From the NCBI GenBank assembly GCA_947044365.1, contig OX345641.1:6656347-6720346 (forward strand): DNA of 64,000 nt, in the 5' to 3' direction. The DNA comes from Petrosia ficiformis (taxonomy: Eukaryota > Porifera > Demospongiae > Haplosclerida > Petrosiidae). Every line of letters begins with the position of its first letter. The first letter of the stretch is position 1. A model generated the notes under the pieces. The model saw only the letters and a list, made by a program, of their open reading frames with translations, did no database searches and was not told the DNA's origin. The position numbers and the translations under genes were made by a program. Shown here one piece after another: positions 56,301 through 64,000 of this stretch.

Positions 56301-59300
56301 CTGTACAGTGTACATACGTACTTATATAGGATCATTGCCGTGGCAACGAAAGAGGCACTATACGAGGGAAATGCCACAAGTTGTTACAATTCAATTATTA
56401 CTAATGATAACTATCAAATGGGCTAGCAATCCCCTGAGGGGATGTACATGTATGTAAATATTACTACAATATCATTACACTAAACATTTCTGATATACAA
56501 CAGTTTAAATGTTTTGTAGTACATGTACATGTATAATGCAATAATACAAATTACAGTATAGTATACATGTAGTACAGTATACAGTATAGTACACTACAAT
56601 ACAGTATAGTATAGTGCAGTACAGTACAGTACAGTAGAGTACAGTAGAGTACAGTAGAGTACAGTACAGTACAGTACAGTACAGTACAGTACAGTACAGT
56701 ACAGTACAGTACAGTACAGTACAGTCAGTACAGTACAGTACAGTAGAGTAGAGTAGAGTAGAGTAGAGTACAGTACAGTACAGTACAGTACAGTAGAGTA
56801 CAGTACAGTACAGTACAGTACAGTACAGTACAGTCAGTACAGTACAGTACAGTAGAGTACAGTACAGTACAGTACAGTACAGTACAGTACAGTACAGTAC
56901 AGTATAGTACACAGTGCAGGACGGTACAGTACAGTACAGTACAGTACAGTACAGTACACTACACTACACTACACTACAGTACAATATTATTCGACTGAAA
57001 TTCATACATGTTAATTGACAAAATCTAACAATTAAAATTTTTTTATCCAAGCAACTAATATCAAATGCTCCCAAAAAACAAACTCGATTAGCTTTGTTTA
57101 CAAAACAATAAGTGTTTAGCATTTGTTTACAAAACAAGTGTTTAATAGTAAGCAATTGTTTACAATACAACAAATGTTTAATAGTAAGCATTTGTTTACA
57201 ATACAACAAACGTTTAATAGTAAGCATTTGTTTACAATACAACAAACGTTTAATAGTAAGCATTTGTTTACAATACAACAAATGTTTAATAGTGAGCATT
57301 TGTTTACAATACAACAAACGTTTAATAGTAAGCATTTGTTTACAATACAACAAATGTTTAATAGTAAGCATTTGTTTACAATACAACAAACGTTTAATAG
57401 TAAGCATTTGTTTACAATACAACAAATGTTTAATAGTAAGCATTTGTTTACAATACAACAAACGTTTAATAGTAAGCATTTGTTTACAATACAACAAATG
57501 TTTAATAGTAAGCATTTGTTTACAATACAACAAATGTTTAATAGTAAGCATTTGTTTACAATACAACAAACGTTTAATAGTAAGCATTTGTTTACAATAC
57601 AACAAACGTTTAATAGTAAGCATTTGTTTACAATACAACAAACGTTTAATAGTAAGCATTTGTTTACAATACAACAAACAATTAATAGTAAGCATTTGTT
57701 TACAATACAACAAATGTTTAATAGTAAGCATTTGTTTACAATACAACAAACGTTTAATAGTAAGCATTTGTTTACAATACAACAAATGTTTAATAGTAAG
57801 CATTTGTTTACAATACAACAAACGTTTAATAGTAAGCATTTGTTTACAATACAACAAGTGTTTAATAGTAAGCATTTGTTTACAATACAACAAACGTTTA
57901 ATAGTAAGCATTTGTTTACAATACAACAAACGTTTAATAGTAAGCATTTGTTTACAATACAACAAGTGTTTAATAGTAAGCATTTGTTTACAATACAACA
58001 AATGTTTAATAGTAAGCATTTGTTTACAATACAACAAACGTTTAATAGTAAGCATTTGTTTACAATACAACAAACGTTTAATAGTAAGCATTTGTTTACA
58101 ATACAACAAACGTTTAATAGTAAGCATTTGTTTACAATACAACAAATGTTTAATAGTAAGCATTTGTTTACAATACAACAAACGTTTAATAGTAAGCATT
58201 TGTTTACAATACAACAAATGTTTAATAGTAAGCATTTGTTTACAATACAACAAACGTTTAATAGTAAGCATTTGTTTACAATACAACAAGTGTTTAATAG
58301 TAAGCATTTGTTTACAATACAACAAACGTTTAATAGTAAGCATTTGTTTACAATACAACAAACGTTTAATAGTAAGCATTTGTTTACAATACAACAAGTG
58401 TTTAATAGTAAGCATTTGTTTACAATACAACAAGTGTTTAATAGTAAGCATTTGTTTACAATACAACAAGTGTTTAATAGTAAGCATTTGTTTACAATAC
58501 AACAAACGTTTAATAGTAAGCATTTGTTTACAATACAACAAGTGTTTAATAGTAAGCATTTGTTTACAATACAACAAACGTTTAATAGTAAGCATTTGTT
58601 TACAATACAACAAATGTTTAATAGTAAGCATACACACACACACACACTATTACATATCTACCTTAGAATAGAATCTTTACTAGGAGTCAATGATAGAGAA
58701 GGGGAAACCAGGTGTGATACAGATGAGGGTGTTACATCAATGGAAGGAAAATTACCTACACCAGCAAAAAATCCTCCAGTTTGAGAAGCAACAGGAGAAT
58801 CAGGCAATGAAGAGGCCATTGAAGGGACTGGTGTGATAGTTGAGGAAGTATTATCTTGAATGTCTTTCCTATCAGTCACAGTTGTCATGACAACTATTGG
58901 ACATTGATAGTTTGGGAATATGATTAATATTAGTTACATACATGGATTCTATGGCAACAGCAATAACTAATTATTTAATTAGCAAATATCAGCTGGTATA
59001 TTCATATTGTACAATACCTGATATTTGATATACATGTAGTAATAAACAAGAATGAAATCATGTCAATGTGTTTCAATGTCAGTATTCAACTTACCTTACT
59101 TATATCCATTTATTAATCCTCCATTATTCATCCATCCATCCATCAATTATCCATTCATACATTCATCCTATCTACTCATCCATTCATCAATCCATGTACA
59201 TGTACCTATCTACATAATTATCATCCATTATTGATCAATTCATCTTCATCCATCCATGTAGAGATTCACTCATTTATCCACACACCCATCCATTCATACA

Positions 59301-62300
59301 TGTACATTCATCAGTTGACTGGTACACTGTACATTCATCAGTTAACTATCACATTGATCCATACTATAAATACATGTACTACTAGTTTGACAAAAATGAC
59401 CATTTTTAGTTATAGCATGCCTAGTTTATCAAACTTTCAGTGTAGTTACAACTAAAATAATAAAGGATTTTAGCTTTAGTTAACTAACTAAAAGTGTTTA
59501 TTACTGACCAATTTTCATTTTAGTTAGTTATATAGTTATTACAGTAGGCCCATAATAATTTAGTTAACAAATGACAGTAGTATTGTTAAGTTATAACTAA
59601 ACTCCCTGTAGTAACATTTATGTATTCATTTATTCACATATTCATATATAGTGAATTCTTCCATCTATTCATCCATAAATCCATCCATCTATAGAGTCAT
59701 CATACCTTCATTATTAACATTGACTTGAGTTACTGAAGAGATCGTTCTATTTAGAGGCTCAATCCTGAAATAGATACACACAACATAAAAAATGTCTTCA
59801 ATTTATTCATCCAGCATCCATTAATCAATCCATGCATCCATTGATACATGCATTGATCCATCCATCAATGCATGGATGTATCCATCAATCCGTCTGTCCA
59901 TCCATCCATCCATCTATCCAACCATCCATGTATAATTTGTGACAGTATTCGCTAAGGTCAGTCTTCAGCCATTTTATGAAGAAAGCTATCAACATTTGGT
60001 GTCCTCAAAAATCCATCATCAAACACATTCAATTATATGTATGAACCTTAAAAAAGTCATGAAACAAGTATCCACAGATTAAAAAAAGAATTAATCATAC
60101 ATTAATCTCTTTGACATAGAGAAGAATAAATCTACAGTACCTGACATTATTAAGTTTACATACTATCACTGTACTTCGATTGACTACAGTGTACTTTGTG
60201 AGTGAAGTATACTGTACTTTAAATGTACTATATTACATCTTAGTACTAAGCTAACACATACATGTACAAATGTAAACGCAATTCACACATTACTATGATT
60301 ACAGTTCAAAATAGAACTATCAAAGTATTTCTCCTATCATAGTATGTAAACTTACTAAAGTCAGGTATTATAAATCGGACGCTACAGCTGGGTCTTAGTG
60401 AGGTACAAATAAACTGTCATTATATCTACAAATATGAATATTCAGCTTTTATGGTGTGTAGTACATGTTGATTCGGACCCTGCCAGCTGGGCTGCCTTGG
60501 TAGCTCAGTTGGTAATCTGGAGTACAGAGTGTCGTGGGTTCGAATCCCACCTGAGGCAACTCTCATTTTCATTTTTGCATTGCCTCAGGTGTCTTTCTTT
60601 CTTTCTTTCTCTCCTTCTTTCGCCTGTAACATCATGTATATACTATATCACTAACACACATCACATCAAAGAGACAGAAAGTATATAGATGTAATAAGAT
60701 AGATAAACCACAACAAGGTAGACAGGAAGATTAAGTTTTACTATTCAGGCTAAAGTATGTGTAATGGAATGGTTCAAGTTAAATAGGAATGTGTGTGTAG
60801 GTGGTATTCAAATCATAATATCTGCTTTTTATAACACATTATAACGCATTATAACACATATCGGTATTTCCTGTGTTGTGTAACTAATCTCCTGACATTC
60901 TAAACATGAGAACAACTTTCACTTTTCACAGGTTTTAAACAGGAAATTTGTGAATTCTAGGAAAATCAATAATTAAGATACCTATCTAACAAATGGAATG
61001 TACTTTTTGCCTCCAAAACAGCTTCCTAAGCATTCAACATGCAGTGTAGCTTGTTACAAAATTATCTTCCGACTCTTTCATGTTCTGCATTCTCATTTCA
61101 TTCAACTACTCTCAACAAGTACACCAATTACTGTCAAAACTACTGTTGAACTACTGTAGTGTGATAAAAATGATAAACTACTATACTGTATGGTGACTTT
61201 TTATTGACTTGTAACTGTATATGGCCAATGATAATCTATACATACACTGTCAATCTCTATTCCCTGTTGTGAACATTACCTGGCTACAAGCGCTTCTGTA
61301 ATGTAATTTGTAAGAGTTGTCCATTTCTTGAATGTTTCATAAGGATATGGACCCAACGATGAATCTAGATCCATCAGGCCTTAAGAGAAGAGAAGATTAC
61401 ATGTAAACAACAAAATCACATGTTATTAATACATATAACCAAATAAAGTAATGTTTCCCCCAAAGGGTGGTACCAGGGTGGTTTAATTTTAAAGTAATTA
61501 TGTATAAGTATGGAATTTGGAATTTAGCACATGTAGTAATGGTGAATTTTCATAGGTAAAATATCTTGCTAAAAACTTGAAGTGAAGGTGCATAATCATA
61601 TAAATATCCCTGCTTCAGAAAATAACAACATGTGATATATCTACATGTATACATATATACATGGGCCAAAATGGCTCAAAAATGGTTAGAGTGTGTGCCA
61701 TTAGGGATACTTGTACATCTTGAGCCAATTTACAAACAGTTACAAATACACACACACACTGGCTCTTAGACTATCCACCAGGACATCGTTGATATTTTTG
61801 TCATTTAGTTCTTCAGTAAATGCATCCCAACGTTTAACAAGAAGCTAAAGAATGGAATATAAAAGTTTAATTGAACAGAATCAAACAAATTATCCACCAA
61901 GCTACATACTCCCAGATATCAGAAACATACATATACATGTACATGTACATGTACAGGTAGCTACCATGTAACTAAATAATTTAATATAATTGCCCAAATC
62001 TACTCTATACACATACACAGTGTTCTGCCCATACTGGTTGGCACTGGTTGGGAATAAGTACCTTTACGAAATTAATTCTTGAAATCAGAAATATACCAAG
62101 AAATTACACCTTATCATCAATTTACCATCTGTACTGTTTAATAATCAGATTATCATACAATCCCATAAGTGAGCTCACACATGCTCTCATTAATTACAAG
62201 TTATTTCATAGTTAATTACACCCACATACATACGTACATGTACAAACAATTCGGCAACTATCTCATTGTAAAATTATGGATATTAAAAATACATCATCAT

Positions 62301-63790
62301 TAATACCTCCTTTGACTTGAAGAAATGAAAAAACCCTGTTCGTGGAGCTGTCTGGCCCTCTCTACTAACTGAACTAAACAAACATAATTTATATAATTAT
62401 AACATAATATTGTAGCAGAAATACTAATATACATCTACGTACAGGTCAGTGTTGATAAGCTCATATGGCACACCATTAGCCCAAAGAGCTTCTCATTTGC
62501 CACTGCACAGTTCTGTCTTTGGGCCAGATGGCATAGTTAATAATTATGTCACAAAAACATACATTAACTCTTTGTGCAATGTAAACAGAAGCTGTAAACA
62601 TACTGATAAGATAACGGATCCAAATAATAACTCAGTTGTGTAAACAAGGTATTTATGTGGCAAAGAGCATATCAATAAAGGTCTCAAATAGATAATGCAA
62701 TCACTTCACTCAAACATTATCTAATCTTGACCTATATTAACCCCAACCGCTCATACCACATAAAAACACTTAATACACCATAGAGAATATTATAAATAAT
62801 ATTGTTTAGTAGATGATTAAAAATGTGGCTACAGGTCCGGTAGGAATTGCTGTGTATATAATGATTAACCCTCGTTATACCTTTTGGTACTTTGTGTAGT
62901 AATTACTAAGTCAGATATAGGTTCTTAATTACATTATTCATAACTATTTCTTATTGAGTTTTATTGAAACATAATAAGTTCTGGAAATTGAATGTTTTAG
63001 CCTCGGAGGACAACATTCTTATTTAATGCTGTATCTGTAAGAATAAATTAGTGTTGTTTTACTGACAATAATGATCACAATTTTAGTTATAGTTCATTGA
63101 ACTAAAACAATTTAGGCTTACTAAAAGGGTTTTAGTTTTAGTTAACTAACTAAAAGTGCCCATTATTGGCCAATTATCATTTTAGTTAGTTTTAATTATT
63201 GCTGCAGACCTGTAATTTAGTTATAGTTTAGTTAACTAAAGGTCACAGTGCATTACTAAAAGATATTTTAGACAAAAGTTATAGTTCTAAAATAAAAACA
63301 ACACTAGGCCTGTGTTTTCTGTTTCTTGTAGTTGAAGAAGGCTTTCAGGTTGAAACTTTTGACTTATTATAACAGTAACTATGAAAACTTTAAAATCAGG
63401 ATGCTTTGATTCTTGGTCAGGTAAGTCACTAGAATTTACACAAAAGAAGATTGTAGAAATAATACACTGCCCATTGTCACTGCTTTGCTACAAATTATAA
63501 CTTAAAAAGTGCACAAGCACCAGTCCATTACCTATTGAAGATATATAATTAACAAAGGAAAAAATAGCACAGCTTAGGAGAAACTCAGAATCCCTAGATC
63601 AATGTGTTGATATCATTTGTTACCTGTAATAAATGAAATGGAATCCAGCAGGTATCATTTTAATCCCTTTGAATCTTGGTCCTACATTCCAACTATTATA
63701 ATCAATACCTATCTCACTGCCCTCTGGAACATCCAATAAAATTAACACACTACCTTGTAAGAACAACTCTCTTGCTCGAGTTTGATCCAT
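40239..63790 (-). CDS. AAR2: AAR2 splicing factor, ten exons, complete
   Basis: AAR2 is the U5 snRNP assembly factor that binds PRPF8 in the cytoplasm before nuclear maturation. Exons in coding order: 63790-63624, 62364-62307, 61844-61760, 61379-61280, 59764-59706, 58893-58662, 50387-50269, 49615-49556, 47082-46895 and 40391-40239 (stop TGA). Every junction keeps frame and has GT-AG borders; the product is 406 aa (human 384). Family landmarks: [20 protein letters not shown] (about 28-47), [11 protein letters not shown] (113-123), [55 protein letters not shown] and LTKKYKWDF near the C-terminus. An upstream in-frame GTG is not the start; the ATG at 63790 is. Exon 6 codes for a Ser/Thr/Pro-rich linker (about 158-233) that is poorly conserved and accounts for the extra length. 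Introns 6 (8.3 kb) and 9 (6.5 kb) are filled with satellites and transposons. Confidence 0.95.
41573..41830 (+). mobile_element. MITE of the GTGTTGTTTTA family, copy in AAR2 intron 9
   Basis: It shows the family order: AGTGTTGTTTTTGTTAAC, CCCCTTTTAGTAAGGC, CTACTGCAATAACTATAAC, TTGGCCATTAATGGCAC. The right end is eroded. Confidence 0.6.
41913..42412. mobile_element. piggyBac-like non-autonomous element, 500 bp, TTAA-flanked
   Basis: Perfect 15-bp terminal inverted repeats CCCTTAGAGCACTGA (41913-41927) and TCAGTGCTCTAAGGG (42398-42412) are flanked on both sides by TTAA (41909-41912, 42413-42416). CCC-starting ends and TTAA target duplications are diagnostic of the piggyBac superfamily. A subterminal palindrome TGTCACATATATGTGACA follows the left end. 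Two minus-strand open frames (42500-42183 runs through the right end; 42165-41980) show no transposase motif I recognise. The interior is much more GC-rich than its surroundings. It lies in AAR2 intron 9. Confidence 0.9.
42655..42825. mobile_element. Small GC-rich TIR element
   Basis: GGGCGGCTCGAAGAG at the left and CTCTTCGAGTCGCCC at the right are inverted with one mismatch and enclose about 140 bp of comparatively GC-rich sequence. No target duplication or ORF is evident. Confidence 0.5.
43375..44290. mobile_element. Foldback-like element built of AAGCCATTGTGGCTG units
   Basis: The left part reads CATGTGCCTAGCATGCTAGC followed by inverted CACAATGGCTTAGAAAA-type units. The right part has the same units in direct orientation (TCTAAGCCATTGTGGCTG) and an inverted copy of the terminal region (CACGCTAGGCTAATG). 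The middle has a (CCTGCCTG)n-like tract (43583-43745) and a conserved block GGCACTGGATGAGTGGGGAG (44029-44130). Partial copies lie at 52630-53130 and 55415-55580. It lies in AAR2 intron 9. Confidence 0.65.
44738..45346. mobile_element. hAT-like non-autonomous element, 609 bp
   Basis: Ends TAGGGCTGGCGATAGTGA and, inverted, TCACTATCGCCCAGCCCTA give an inverted terminal repeat broken by a 1-base gap. The flanks GTTGGGTC (44730-44737) and GTTGAATC (45347-45354) fit an 8-bp target duplication with two changes. Subterminal TATCGTGATAGT-type motifs are repeated. A short plus-strand frame from ATG 44911 ([19 protein letters not shown]) may be a transposase leader. It lies in AAR2 intron 9. Confidence 0.75.
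46394..46525 (-). mobile_element. tRNA-derived SINE (Ser-GGA-like head), copy 1
   Basis: 46500-46427 folds as a 74-nt class I cloverleaf on the minus strand: acceptor GCCTTGG/CTGAGGC, D-arm GCTC...GAGC, anticodon loop CTGGACT (GGA), T-arm GTGGG/CCCAC. A GGA anticodon means Ser, but the long Ser variable arm is missing. The upstream block GGACCCTGCCAGCTGG and the downstream block are shared with 60475-60610. That identifies a SINE rather than a tRNA gene. Downstream TTGCCTCAGGTG pairs perfectly with CACCTGAGGCAA at the tRNA 3' end. Confidence 0.8.
47170..47900. repeat. (GGTATA)-rich low-complexity tract
   Basis: Repeated GGTATA, GTATCGGTATC and GGTATAGGTATAGG blocks are concentrated at 47190-47340 and 47815-47840. 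The tract may derive from one old transposon because both outer parts carry GTACCTATAC/GTATAGGTAC text. No ORF of interest. It lies in AAR2 intron 8. Confidence 0.55.
48585..48785 (+). mobile_element. Dispersed ~200-bp repeat (AAGCTCATATGG...TTGGCCCATG)
   Basis: It shares ordered blocks with 52200-52405 (reversed) and 62450-62590: ATAAGCTCA, TTTGGGCCAGATGGCA, GTTGAGCCAATTTGGCCCATG. The same text appears partially at 41280-41400 and 61655-61740. Non-coding. Confidence 0.6.
49311..49512 (-). mobile_element. MITE of the ATGTCAATAGAATATCACC family, reversed copy
   Basis: The left end ATCAATAAAAAGTCACC and right end GGTGATATTCTATTGACATG are inverted, with the family interior in reverse order. It is nearly full length and lies in AAR2 intron 8, just past exon 8. 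Confidence 0.75.
49721..50115 (+). repeat. 68-bp tandem repeat, six units
   Basis: The unit contains GAGTTACAGTATAATCATG and TATTAACCTTATGACATTAA followed by ACTATACATTATATTACATA. Six head-to-tail copies, one shortened. Single copies of the same text occur inside a dispersed repeat at 5110-5200, 10100-10235, 14697-14815 and, reversed, 16830-16880. Here that repeat has expanded in tandem, in AAR2 intron 7. Confidence 0.9.
50482..50546 (+). ncRNA. Truncated tRNA-like hairpin (armless tRNA relic)
   Basis: A perfect 16-bp outer stem, AAAATGCTGGTAGTCA with TGACTACCAGCATTTT, encloses a T-arm (CTGGGTTCAATTCCCAG, box B intact) and a short remainder, with no D-arm or anticodon arm. Pol III box A is missing. 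It borders the dispersed repeat 50545-50960, so it may be that repeat's tRNA-derived head. Expression is unknown. Confidence 0.5.
50545..50960 (+). mobile_element. Dispersed repeat, longest copy
   Basis: It runs from the GGCCCATAGGGCTTTCC block through an AT microsatellite and GTAGTTAAGGTAGTGACA to GAATGCTGGACACCAC. It shares these blocks with 12221-12840 and, reversed, 2577-2800. The tRNA-like relic immediately to its left is consistent with a SINE. Confidence 0.6.
51858..51970 (-). repeat. tRNA-Ala-like relic truncated by an (AT)n tract
   Basis: On the minus strand, TCTGA/TCAGA with loop CTAGCAA (AGC, Ala) and a T-arm with GGTTCAAACC are intact, followed by TTTTTC. The acceptor 5' half and most of the D-arm are replaced by (AT)n at 51926-51970. 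It is not a functional tRNA. Frames at 51896-52078 are spurious. Confidence 0.6.
52812..53065 (+). repeat. Minisatellite of TTTTCTAAGCCATTGTGGCTG units
   Basis: About ten 21-26 bp units with the internal dyad AGCCA...TGGCT. Their left flank (GGACACTGGATGAGTGGGGA) and right flank (TTTTGCTAGCATGCTAG) match the foldback-like element at 43375-44290. So this is an internal array of that element. Confidence 0.85.
53220..53535. repeat. (GTAT)n microsatellite
   Basis: About 300 bp of GTAT tetranucleotide, pure at 53280-53340, with TACATG interruptions. It opens long artefactual frames on both strands. Confidence 0.95.
53790..53965 (+). mobile_element. Dispersed repeat ending TTATCGGACAATGTCCTGC
   Basis: It shares TTTGTATACAGTTCAGTTTC, TTTATCGGACAATG and GCATGACTGGCTGTTTCCAC with 1-85 and 51980-52115. 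The copy at the window's left edge is cut by the window boundary. Non-coding. Confidence 0.6.
54170..54390. repeat. (ACAGT)n microsatellite
   Basis: About 220 bp of ACAGT/ATAGT/GCACAGT pentanucleotide variants. The overlapping minus-strand frames are low-complexity artefacts. Confidence 0.95.
54676..55410 (+). pseudogene. Decayed retrotransposon reverse-transcriptase C-terminal region
   Basis: Across three plus-strand frames with several stops and shifts, motifs appear in the order found in RT-encoding retroelements of invertebrates: [20 protein letters not shown] (about 54800-54885), then [14 protein letters not shown] (about 54990-55035, the LP-R-GGLG-NP motif after the RT core), [12 protein letters not shown] (55060-55095), then [20 protein letters not shown] and [15 protein letters not shown], finally [13 protein letters not shown] text. 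It cannot encode a protein. It lies antisense in AAR2 intron 6, directly before a fragment of the AAGCCATTGTGGCTG element. Confidence 0.8.
55600..56240 (+). repeat. Imperfect tandem duplication of ~200-bp TACATG-containing units
   Basis: Blocks GGTTGCATACACTTACACAC, CAATTATTATCTTTACAG, AAAACTGCTACATTCAGA and TTATTCCTGGAAGACATACT recur at 55670-55765 and 55915-56010 with diverged remainders after each. No coding meaning is evident. Confidence 0.7.
56560..56985. repeat. Long (ACAGT)n microsatellite
   Basis: About 420 bp of ACAGT pentanucleotide with blocks of AGAGT (56740-56770) and ACACT (56956-56980) variants. It is the longest of three such arrays in the window. The 135-aa minus-strand frame (56505-56912) is an artefact. 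Confidence 0.95.
57118..58630. repeat. 36-bp minisatellite, 42 units, in AAR2 intron 6
   Basis: The unit is ATAGTAAGCATTTGTTTA plus CAATACAACAAACGTTTA (36 bp), head to tail. Nearly all variation is at one dinucleotide: CAAACG, CAAATG or CAAGTG. The first two units are atypical. Because 36 is a multiple of three, four of six frames stay open for over 500 codons, but there is no gene here. The array ends 31 bp from the AAR2 exon 6 donor (58661), separated by a short (CA)n. Each unit contains TGTTTAC, a forkhead-type core. Confidence 0.97.
59100..59940. repeat. (CATC)n-rich tracts
   Basis: TCCATCCATC-type tetranucleotide runs occur at 59100-59340, 59660-59695 and 59815-59935. They flank AAR2 exon 5 (59706-59764) on both sides. 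Between them lies a degenerate GTGTTGTTTTA-family fragment (59385-59590). Confidence 0.85.
60130..60375 (-). mobile_element. AGTACT-rich small element, reversed copy
   Basis: It carries CTGACATTATTAAGTTTAC, CTATCACTGTACTTC, GTGAGTGAAGTATACTGTAC and CACACATTACTATGATTAC. This is the reverse of the block order in 15675-15900. It lies in AAR2 intron 4. Confidence 0.6.
60475..60610 (+). mobile_element. tRNA-derived SINE (Ser-GGA-like head), copy 2
   Basis: Head 60494-60558 matches copy 1 but lacks about 9 nt of the anticodon arm. It shares GGACCCTGCCAGCTGG upstream and the downstream block with TTGCCTCAGGTGTCT and a (CTTT)n tail. The dyad CACCTGAGGCAA / TTGCCTCAGGTG is unchanged. The translation across it is a typical SINE artefact. 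It lies antisense in AAR2 intron 4. Confidence 0.8.
62450..62600 (+). mobile_element. Dispersed ~200-bp repeat (AAGCTCATATGG family), partial
   Basis: It carries GATAAGCTCATATGGCAC and TTTGGGCCAGATGGCATAG like 48585-48785 and reversed 52200-52405. The right part is missing. It lies in AAR2 intron 1. Confidence 0.55.
63051..63304. mobile_element. MITE GTGTTGTTTTA family, best-preserved copy
   Basis: Inverted ends GTGTTGTTTT and AAAAACAAC-AC are flanked by TA on both sides (63049-63050, 63305-63306), giving a 254-bp element with a TA target pattern. The interior has AAGGGTTTTAGTTTTAG, TGCCCATTATTGGCC and GACCTGTAATTTAG. About nine further degraded copies are scattered over the window. The TA duplication would fit Tc1/mariner-like mobilisation, but the class is not proven. 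Confidence 0.75.
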
Positions 63791-64000
63791 GAGTGGGTGT
63801 GACACAAGTTAATTTTTTTTATTAATCAAAAAAACAAATCCATAAGTGCATGAGGGAAAACAAATGTAATTAGACATTATTATTATTATTTATATAAATG
63901 TTTAAGAGATTTTTAACAGTTTTGTTCCGTAGCCATTATTTCAGTGGGAAATTTCAGTAATTCATGGACGCTGCTAGTTTTCACAGACAGTCTCCCCATA
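63791..64000 (-). promoter_or_regulatory. AAR2 upstream region (promoter/5' UTR), cut by window end
   Basis: This 210-bp stretch lies upstream of the AAR2 start on the minus strand. It is AT-rich with no repeat family that I recognise. No core motif can be assigned and the transcription start may lie outside the window. Confidence 0.4.

Noticed and set aside
57118..58630. 36-bp repeats considered as a CRISPR array
   Set aside because: Units are directly adjacent with no unique spacers, and the DNA is animal nuclear sequence.
56964..58784. Four open frames of over 500 codons on both strands
   Set aside because: They are the trivial result of a 36-bp (12-codon) tandem repeat without stops. 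The array lies inside an AAR2 intron and gives no protein-like composition.
63791..63805. Five-codon N-terminal extension of AAR2
   Set aside because: It starts at GTG. The conserved N-terminus fits the ATG at 63790.

Overview
The window is AT-rich nuclear DNA from an animal. It has spliced genes with GT-AG introns, a class I eukaryotic tRNA, tRNA-derived SINEs, and many microsatellites and small inverted-repeat transposons. The gene content (AAR2, UQCRB, SLC45-type transporter, Scribble/LAP N-terminus) and a multi-EGF receptor-like gene suggest an early-branching invertebrate. A demosponge is my best guess, by inference only.

Layout. 1-7.26 kb is repeat DNA that appears to be intron 1 of a Scribble/LAP gene on the minus strand; only its first exon (7263-7421) is in the window. 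It is divergent from UQCRB (three exons, 7679-9807, plus), which carries a tRNA-Thr(AGT) gene in intron 2. From 11.1 to 27.0 kb lies a plus-strand type I membrane protein: signal peptide, novel N-terminal region, Cys-rich module, seven EGF repeats, furin-like Cys segment, one TM helix and a short tail. An extra in-phase exon (24188-24357) ends in a stop directly followed by a poly(A) signal and would give a soluble form. 28.2-30.0 kb holds a gag/SCAN-like relic and an unidentified broken minus-strand coding locus. 30-37 kb is non-coding and contains a tandem segmental duplication of about 1.4 kb. An SLC45-family transporter (two exons) occupies 37.5-39.6 kb on plus. From 40.2 to 63.8 kb a single gene, AAR2 (minus), can be assembled completely from ten small exons, all junctions in phase, giving 406 aa.

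Most bases are repeats. These include (TACATG)n, (AT)n, (CT)n, (TATG)n and (ACAGT)n microsatellites, a 42-unit 36-bp minisatellite inside AAR2 intron 6, 26-bp and 68-bp tandem arrays, at least five small dispersed inverted-repeat families, hAT-like and piggyBac-like non-autonomous elements, tRNA-derived SINEs and a decayed retrotransposon reverse transcriptase.

The genes do not form a pathway. They are housekeeping genes (U5 snRNP assembly, respiratory complex III), a polarity gene, a sugar transporter and a receptor-like gene. The most notable signals are the membrane/soluble alternative ends of the EGF protein, the higher-order-structured 36-bp array next to an AAR2 splice donor, perfect hairpins in introns, and a SINE family whose tRNA 3' end has a conserved downstream anti-sequence.
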